Source: Conidiobolus incongruus B7586 (lineage: Eukaryota > Entomophthoromycota > Entomophthoromycetes > Entomophthorales > Conidiobolaceae). Taken from it: 14,329 bases of DNA. The notes under the pieces are model-generated. The model saw nothing but the letters and a program-made list of their open reading frames with translations. It was not told where the DNA came from and made no database searches. Both the position numbers and the translations under genes were made by a program. The stretch covers positions 1 through 14,329 of the forward strand of contig JNEM01012133.1 of the NCBI GenBank assembly GCA_000697335.1, given 5' to 3'. Shown here in pieces: positions 7,894-14,329 of this stretch. Each line of letters starts with the position of its first letter. Positions within the stretch are counted from its first letter, which is position 1.

Positions 7894-8668
7894 CTAATTT
7901 TGGATCGAGGAGGATATGTTAACTTGATTGGGAAAAGGTAACGTTTCCAGCTCCTCGTTATTGATAGTATCAGACACCCGGTCTACGAAAACGACTTCGT
8001 TTTTTTCAAGGGCAAAACGGACTGATTTGCGCTTGGGAGAAGAGGTGTCTTGCGTTGTATTGGATAATTGCTCCATTGGTGGACTAGAAGGTCGACTGAG
8101 AGTAGCCTGTATTTGTGCTGATCTCCTCAATCTGCGAGAGTAATTTTCCATTACAAGAGAATCTTCTGAGCTGGAAGAGATAGCTGGGGTTGGGGTTGGG
8201 GTTGAGGTTTGGGTGTTGGAGCGGGAGCGTGTGCGGGTGGTAGTGGCTGTGAGTTGAGGTGTAGGCACATCTAAAAGAGGAGTAGTACTCACTGGTGATG
8301 CTAGGCGACCTGCGCTTCCCCGCCTAGATCTACGCATACATAATCCAACGTCTTGATTATCTACAGTTATATTTGAAGATTCTGAGTTTGAAGCATTGGA
8401 TTTAAGGTGAAATTTATTGCCAGTCCTTTGGATTTTAGATCCTGGCCTTTGGATTTCGGAAAAAAGTGCAGCTGCAAGTGAAGAGTAAGCGGTTTGACTT
8501 CTAAAATAAAAAAGTTAGTATGTGTTCAAATATAAACCAAAATAATAATTCTTACGAAAATTGCAGAAGCCCCGTAGAAAGGATAGCATCCATAATTTCG
8601 TGGACGGAAAGAGATTTGGAAGAAGTGTTAGCAAGTACACTCTCCGCGTAGCCGAGCCACTGAAGCAT
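7894..8668 (-). CDS. HARE-HTH domain protein with basic, Ser/Thr-Pro-rich tail and PP1-docking-like motif
   Basis: Two exons (8668-8556, then 8500-7894) encode 239 residues. Residues 3-71 read as a HARE-HTH winged-helix domain (ASXL, plant HB1, bacterial RNA polymerase delta): WLGYAESVL, then LSVHEIMDAILSTGLL, then YSSLAAALFSEI, then GSKIQRTGNKFHLK, the usual helix, helix, helix, wing order. The intron lies inside the domain and the join is seamless. After residue 72 the chain is low-complexity: RRSRRGS (94-100), TRTRSRS (126-132), three TP units (138-143) and YSRRLRRS (158-165), plausible nuclear-localisation clusters, plus many S/T-P pairs. KSVRF (196-200) fits the RVxF motif for protein phosphatase 1, directly after SPKR (192-195), a CDK-type site. 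The start is the only in-frame ATG before an upstream stop; no further ATG lies nearby on this strand. HARE-HTH domains are linked to chromatin and transcription control, so a nuclear role is inferred. No gene symbol is justified. Confidence 0.8.
8186..8213 (+). repeat. GGGGTT hexamer run inside the HARE-HTH coding region
   Basis: Three GGGG runs at 8186-8189, 8192-8195 and 8198-8201 are separated by TT, and a GGG follows at 8211-8213. On the minus strand this encodes the TPTPTP segment. The four G-tracts could form a quadruplex on the template strand. The similarity to a ciliate telomere unit is taken as coincidence because the run is short and in frame. Confidence 0.6.
8501..8555 (-). other. 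Intron of the HARE-HTH gene (55 bases)
   Basis: The donor is GTAAGA, the branch site a perfect TACTAAC (8514-8520) and the acceptor TTTTAG. It sits in phase 2 between GLLQF and SQTAY inside the HARE-HTH domain. The perfect branch site is the strongest hint that the host is a fungus or has fungus-like splicing. Confidence 0.88.
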
Positions 8669-8724
8669 AACTTGGGAAGGGGACTGATGTTGAGGTGGGT
8701 TAGGATGACTGGGCAAAGACGGCG

Positions 8725-8732
8725 GCGCCAAA
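8725..8732 (-). promoter_or_regulatory. TTTGGCGC, E2F-type site before the HARE-HTH gene
   Basis: TTTGGCGC, read on the minus strand, matches the E2F consensus TTTSSCGC and ends 57 bases before the start codon. It lies in the G+C-rich leader, with an inverted CCAAT about 170 bases before the start (CCAAT on the plus strand at 8838-8842). It may be a control site or simply part of a G+C-rich leader. E2F itself is not present in all fungi. Confidence 0.3.
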
Positions 8733-9594
8733 GGTAGAGAAATTATGGTGAAAATCTTGACGACGAAATAGAAATAAACAATTAAAGATTGTTATATTGA
8801 GGTCAAATTAAACCTCTGTGATAGTTGTATTATTGAACCAATAAAAAACAAGAAATAGATGCCCAATTTTTAGAAAGGTAAACAGGGCAGCAAAAAGAAG
8901 GAATGGATTTTGGGATAAAAAGGAGTAATGTAAACACACAATAAGTTATTATTATTATTATATTAACCCAAAATACGGAGTTGAGTCGTTTAATAGGATA
9001 CTGATATGAAGAGATATAATTGCTTAATTATCACCAATTTTTATCAATGTTAAATGGTTATTAAAATTTGATGCAAGTAAATATATACAATTATTTCAAT
9101 GATATTTGAAGTTTTGGTTAGTGGTGTCAACTCTTCAAGATGCTATACAATAATATTTACAAGGTCAGGTATTTCAAATTAGTGGAACCAAAATAATATA
9201 TATATTTGATAATTAGATTAATATATAATATAGACCCGAATGGGTGATAGAGGAAATTAAATTAAATATACAAGGATGTTATGAGGTGATCAGAGGTAAG
9301 CTCACTTCAGCTTATATATAAAAATTAAAAATGATGATGAGAAATACAAATAAAAGAGTTGAATTGGATTTGATCATAACTTAACTTCATTCCCCCTTGT
9401 CACTTTATATCACTTAATAATCTCATTAACCAATCAAATATCCTTGTCCTAATTAGGCAATCTTTGTGGAGGTAATGGGAATGAATGATTAGGGGGGCAG
9501 AAATTAAATTAAGATTGATCCAATATCTGCCTACCACCCACCCACCTCTCCTTTCTCTCATCTTCTTTCAACGCTCACAAAAATCCTATTTCAC
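8733..9594. other. Spacer with a promoter-like 3' part
   Basis: 8733-8900 should hold the leader and promoter of the HARE-HTH gene. From 8940 the DNA is A+T-rich, with a short TTA/ATT microsatellite at about 8947-8963. CCAAT boxes at 9430-9434 and 9520-9524, followed by a C/T-rich tract at about 9528-9570, look like a fungal promoter pointing right, towards the coding-like patch at 9595. No gene is supportable within the spacer itself. Confidence 0.45.
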
Positions 9595-9951
9595 ATGGTG
9601 TATTGTTTGAAATGTCTGGATCAGCATACAATGATGGAAGCAGAGAAAATCTACCAACAGAGAGCCAATTTAGAGTGGTTGTTGCGAGTCAACAGATCTG
9701 CCTAGTTTCATCATACTTGACTATTGTAACTTAAGATTGGAATGATTCAGAACATAATTTAGCTATACATCCAAATTCAATCTCCTCAACCTATGGCAAT
9801 AAATGGAAAGGAACAGTTTTAGATATTTTGAATAGAATACCTGATTAACCCAATATTTGGTTTGGATTGGCTAAAATGGGATAAATTAGTTGAATTATTG
9901 ATATTCATTACTTTTGAACTAATTTCAATGAAATTAACTCTCTTCTAATTA
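9595..9951 (+). other. Coding-like patch: possible small gene or gene relic of unknown family
   Basis: Behind a promoter-like C/T-rich tract there are ATGs at 9595 and 9612 that open two different short frames of 36 and 40 codons. Further open stretches follow in two frames up to about 9951. Base composition is clearly more balanced than on either side, and the encoded peptides have ordinary amino-acid make-up (for example EKIYQQRANLEWLLR in the 9595 frame). No frame is long enough to be convincing, and no pair of splice sites is strong. I recognise no protein family. It could be a short gene with small exons, a decayed gene, or a transcribed non-coding region. Confidence 0.25.
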
Positions 9952-11280
9952 ACATAACAATTTGGTATTGTGACTTTAAAAGATAATGAGGTTATACTCT
10001 TATTAAACTTCTCTCTCTTTATTCACGGAGATTAATGATTCTATTTTAGTTGAATTAATGAGTTAATCATATATTAATCCGAAGGCTCAGCTAACTAAAA
10101 AAGATAAAAATTTATTACCATTAAACTATTAAAAATCCACTAAAAATTATTATTTATCTAAAAATTTTTGATTTTTATAAATAATCACTTGTTATTGGTA
10201 TCTGAATTGAAAATTAATTAAATTTCGAAAAATATATGAAATTAGTATAAAAATAATTTTATATATTTTAATTTTATAAAATTATATTATAAATCATTCT
10301 AATTAATTTTTAATAAAAATTACTAATTTAAGTATCAAATTCAGATATTTCTAGTGAGATATGAATTTACAGTTCAATTCAAACCAATTAGTATAGTAAT
10401 TAAATAAACTAATATTAACTATCATATTGTTAAACCTATTTACTTGATTCTTAATAATTAGCTAGATATATAACAGTTTCAGTACCTAGCAAAATTAATG
10501 ATTACGAAAAAAATTTAACAATTGTGATTGATATTAATAAATAGGTGTTGATCAAATAATTAGTATTTCAGAATAGACCAAAAAAATTTAACTAAATTTT
10601 TTTGTAAACAACATTTAATAGTAAAACTTTTAAGTAATGATAACATTTCATATCATATATTAATATTTTTTTATTATCTTATATGAGATTAATCTATTCT
10701 ATATACCAACATTCGTTCTAAAGTTCAATTTATTCTCATTAGTTTAAATTGCTGATTTACCAATATTAAATTAGAATTATTATAAGCTATTGGCATTATT
10801 AAAAATAAATTTTACCCTGATATAAAAAAGGCATTATAATATTCATTGATATTTTATCAACAATTTTATAGAAATTTTATTATTTGAATTTGAACCTCAA
10901 ACTTAATAACTTTCCTCAAAACAAAGCTTAAACTACTAAAACTTTGTTTCAACCCAAAATTAATGAGATAAAATTTGAATCAAATATGAAAATAGATATG
11001 ATTCATTTATCACTATATGTTGCATTCCATATCAAAAGCTTCAATAAATATTACAATTTAATTTTATAGAATAGAGTGTATATTATTTTCATAATAGTTA
11101 TTTTAAATCAAATTACATGCAAAATTAAAACGAATTTAACCTAATTCTAGTGGTTTTCTGTAATACTAAAATTGTCCTTTTAATATACAATGTCACATAT
11201 TTTATCTCCTTATTCTTTTCTTTTATCCCCTTTAATCAATTTTAGTCCTATAATAATTTTTATATTTAACTATTTTAAAA

Positions 11281-11300
11281 TATTATATTATATTATATTA
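11281..11300. repeat. (TATTA)4 microsatellite
   Basis: Four exact copies of the pentamer TATTA stand in a row. This is a simple-sequence repeat of the kind expected in A+T-rich spacers. Confidence 0.8.
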
Positions 11301-11600
11301 TATAGATAGAAAAATTTTATTAATTCTACTGAATTTTAATGAATTTAATATGCAAATTTCGATTTATTCTTTCTAGGTAATTTAGATTTAACTAATTATA
11401 TAATTTGATTATAATAGTCTTAATAAATGTGATATAGAAATAAATATATCTACCTTTGAAAAATTTCTTCAAAATACACTAATATTATTGTAAATAAAAA
11501 TTGTAATATTATTATTGGATAAATTAAATTAGGAAATAGATCCATTTTATTAATAAATTAATATAATTGTTCATTTTATTCTAGTTTAACATTCTTGAAA

Positions 11601-11624
11601 TGATTATATGATTATATGATTATA
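11601..11624. repeat. Three exact copies of TGATTATA
   Basis: The octamer TGATTATA is repeated three times without interruption. It is a short tandem array, probably from replication slippage. Confidence 0.8.
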
Positions 11625-12070
11625 TTGTATCTTAAACTTGATGATACAAAACTGGTGCCTCACTCTATTTTAATATTTTAGATTTTTGAATTCTTTTTCA
11701 ATACTTGAACCACAAACAAAAATTTAATTATAGCTTAATAAGCAGTTAACCATAAAATAACACTTATTTCTTTCTAAACATCTAAGCAATAAAACCAGCA
11801 TTTTAAACTAAATCTTTTCGGTAATTATTAACATGCTCAAATCATTCATTACATCTATATGATATTCATTAATAATAGTGGGTTAAAACTTTATTAAGTA
11901 ATACTATTCTCTTATACATTAAAATTAAACAAATTTATGTTTTATTTTATGAGCATTATATAGCGGCTATTATTGATCAGCTTTAACAGAGATTATTATT
12001 TAGTTTAAAAGGCAAATGTGAATATTATGCATATTATTTATTCGCTAATATTATTAATAATAAATATAAT

Positions 12071-12094
12071 TAGTTTGCTAATTATAGCAAACTA
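12071..12094. repeat. Perfect 10-base-pair stem-loop
   Basis: TAGTTTGCTA at 12071-12080 and TAGCAAACTA at 12085-12094 are exactly complementary around a four-base ATTA loop. No gene lies near enough for it to act as a terminator. It may be a small foldback or a chance hairpin. Confidence 0.55.
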
Positions 12095-14329
12095 TAAAAA
12101 TATATAATATTTTATTAATATATTGTATTCCTTTTAAAATTTTATTTGGTGAATAGTCCTCTTAATTTATAATATTGATATTATTAGTTTAAAATTTAAC
12201 AAACCTCATATTTAAAAAAATTGTTACATGTGATATGGCAATATGAATTAATTATAATGTATATAATGAGAAATTCTGTTTTTATTTGGTTGATAATATC
12301 ATAGATGAGTAATTACTATATTGATTTTCATTTACACAAATAATAGATCATATTATAATAGATTGTAATGTTAAACTATAGAGAATGTTATACTTGGCAT
12401 ATATCAATATTAATAAACATTTCAAAATATTTTATATTTAGATCTACCATAATTTTGTTAATAATATACTAATAATAAATATATACTTTTTCAAAAACCT
12501 AACTTAATTGATGTTAAAATTATAATTCATTAATATGAAAATTTATTATGTGGATAATCAGCTTGTAATTAAATTTTATTGAATTCAGATAAATAGCTGC
12601 AATTTTTCAATATATAATTTGACTAATTTTTATAACTGATATATACTTCACAATTAAAATTTATATTGATTAATAATAATAAAGCATCTGATTTAATAAT
12701 ATTATATTTTATATAGTTTAATGTCAATGAGTTAAATTTTATATATAATTTAATTAACATATATAATTAATATGAATTGAAAGAATAACTAGATTAAAGT
12801 ATTGAAAAGAGCCTTTATGATAACTTTCGGATTGGCTCATTCTTTCACATAACATAACTCCTTTTTTCAGAGATTTTAAGTTCAACTCCTTAATTGAGTC
12901 AAAAGTGGTATTTTAAGCCTTATTATTAATATGCTTTAAATTTATACATAAATATATAGCTTGCTTTCAAAAAAATTTATAAGCACCAATACTATTGTAA
13001 CTTATAAGTGATGGAGACTCCCGCTTTGGGAAATGCTAATACTAATATATTCTGCTACTAAATCAATGATATTGCTAATATTCAAATATTCTTAATAAAT
13101 TCATTCATTTAACTATATTGATTTGTATATTTTAATAATTATTTTTAATATCAAATTTTAATTATAAGTTGATCCAATTTTAAAATGTTTTTTTCAATTT
13201 CCAAATGAAGAAAAATATAATAATAAATATAATAAAATTTCAAAAATAAAACAATTGATCAATTTGACTGATTTGCATAAATTAACTCCTAATAATTTTA
13301 TCATAAAAGGAAATGATATTTTTAAATTTCAAATTATAAAAAGTTTGAATAGTTAATTTTTAATATTATTTTAAAATAAATGAACTCAAAATCAAACAAA
13401 TGGTTTTAATTAATATTCCATATAATTGATAGATATAGCTTAATTTTAAATTTATTTACTCCTTTATTCATATATAATGATCTTTAGTCAATATTTTTTG
13501 ATTTTTTATATAGATTAGTAATACTGAAATATATCAACTTTTGATTTATTAATTAATTGTTAAATCAAAATACTATATCCATTCAAAAAATTTCTTGTCC
13601 ATTCTAATCTCCATTTTGTAAACCAAATTAAGTATTATAATAAAAAATTTCATAATAATATTTTATCATTATAATATTAATCCAATATAGTCAAATAAAA
13701 ATATATTAGATAATGAATAATAATATTATTATAAGATATTTATCAATATATCTTTTATAACAATCAAAATAGTAACAATATATATAATTAAAGATTTAAA
13801 AATATTAATATTAATGTTATTTGCGCAAAATTAAACATTTTGGAGCTATCATGAATTTATAACATCATATTCAATTATTGATCACTTTATTACTTAATAC
13901 TTTCTTAATTATATATATTATAATTATATCAAATCTAATAACAATATTGTTTATTTTATTGCTATCATTTCAAATAATTGAACTACATATCAAATATTAA
14001 GTTAACATTATAATTAGATAAATTTATAAATGTTTTTCTAATATAATAACCAAGATTTATTATTTAGATAATATGTGTTCCTATTTTTAGCTATTATCAT
14101 TTTATTCTTTTAAATGTTTTTTTTAAGATTTAATTTTAAAAATTATTTAGTTGAGAATTTATTAATATAAGTTATTTTCCTTTAATAGATGAATAAAATC
14201 TCTTAATTATAAAGGAAATTTTTTAATATAGTTAGTATTTTATAAGTTTGGTAAAAAATTATAAATAAATTATATATTTTAATATATAATATTTATTAAC
14301 TTAAAATTAAATCATAATTACTTTAATTA

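Larger units (their letters stand above)
9952..14329. other. Long A+T-rich region without a supportable gene
   Basis: More than 4 kb of very A+T-rich DNA. No open frame rises above chance length, no tRNA-like cloverleaf was found, and no terminal repeats of a transposon were seen. It contains two short tandem repeats (11281-11300, 11601-11624), one clear stem-loop (12071-12094) and a patch of more balanced composition at about 12770-13060. That patch has a 52-codon minus-strand open frame (12754-12912) that looks coding-like but is of chance length. Confidence 0.6.

Noticed and set aside
7928-8143. 71-codon plus-strand frame over the HARE-HTH gene
   Set aside because: It is antisense to the second exon and has no features of its own.
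8186-8201. Interstitial telomere repeat (GGGGTT)3
   Set aside because: Only three units, in frame, encoding TPTPTP within a credible protein.
12860-12900. T-loop-like GTTCAACTCC
   Set aside because: The flanking bases do not give a 5-base T-stem with a 7-base loop, and no acceptor stem is present.

Overview
The window reads as nuclear DNA of a eukaryote with a very A+T-rich genome, most likely a fungus, perhaps an early-diverging one. Three points support this. Two genes carry short introns of 48 to 55 bases with GT...AG ends and yeast-like branch sites (TACTAAT, and a perfect TACTAAC). The ribonucleotide reductase is of the eukaryotic type and has a perfect ACGCGT box in its promoter. An aldo-keto reductase belongs to the L-galactose/D-arabinose dehydrogenase group. 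The exact lineage cannot be fixed from the sequence alone.

Layout: 1-2400 is A+T-rich DNA with no supportable gene. 2400-2898 is a promoter with CCAAT boxes, a pyrimidine-rich tract and three CGCG-centred sites. It leads into an intact intronless gene for the small subunit of class Ia ribonucleotide reductase (2899-3942, +), whose metal-binding and radical residues are all present. After about 1 kb of A+T-rich spacer comes a three-exon aldo-keto reductase gene (5015-6079, +). It converges with a small gene for a probable secreted protein of unknown family (6181-6522, -), whose TATA box is well placed. A second spacer follows, then a two-exon gene on the minus strand (7894-8668). Its first 70 residues look like a HARE-HTH domain, and its basic, Ser/Thr-Pro-rich tail holds a KSVRF motif typical of protein phosphatase 1 docking. 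From 8669 to about 9950 the base composition is more balanced, with a promoter-like C/T-rich stretch and short coding-like frames (9595-9951) that may be a small gene or a gene relic. From 9950 to the end there is only A+T-rich DNA with a few small repeats and a stem-loop.

The genes do not form one pathway. Ribonucleotide reductase makes dNTPs. The aldo-keto reductase probably serves ascorbate or erythroascorbate synthesis, or general sugar oxidation. The HARE-HTH protein is probably a nuclear chromatin factor. Coding islands stand out sharply from the spacers by base composition, most strongly the reductase gene with its many C-ending codons. I found no mobile element that I could assign to a family, no RNA gene and no CRISPR array.
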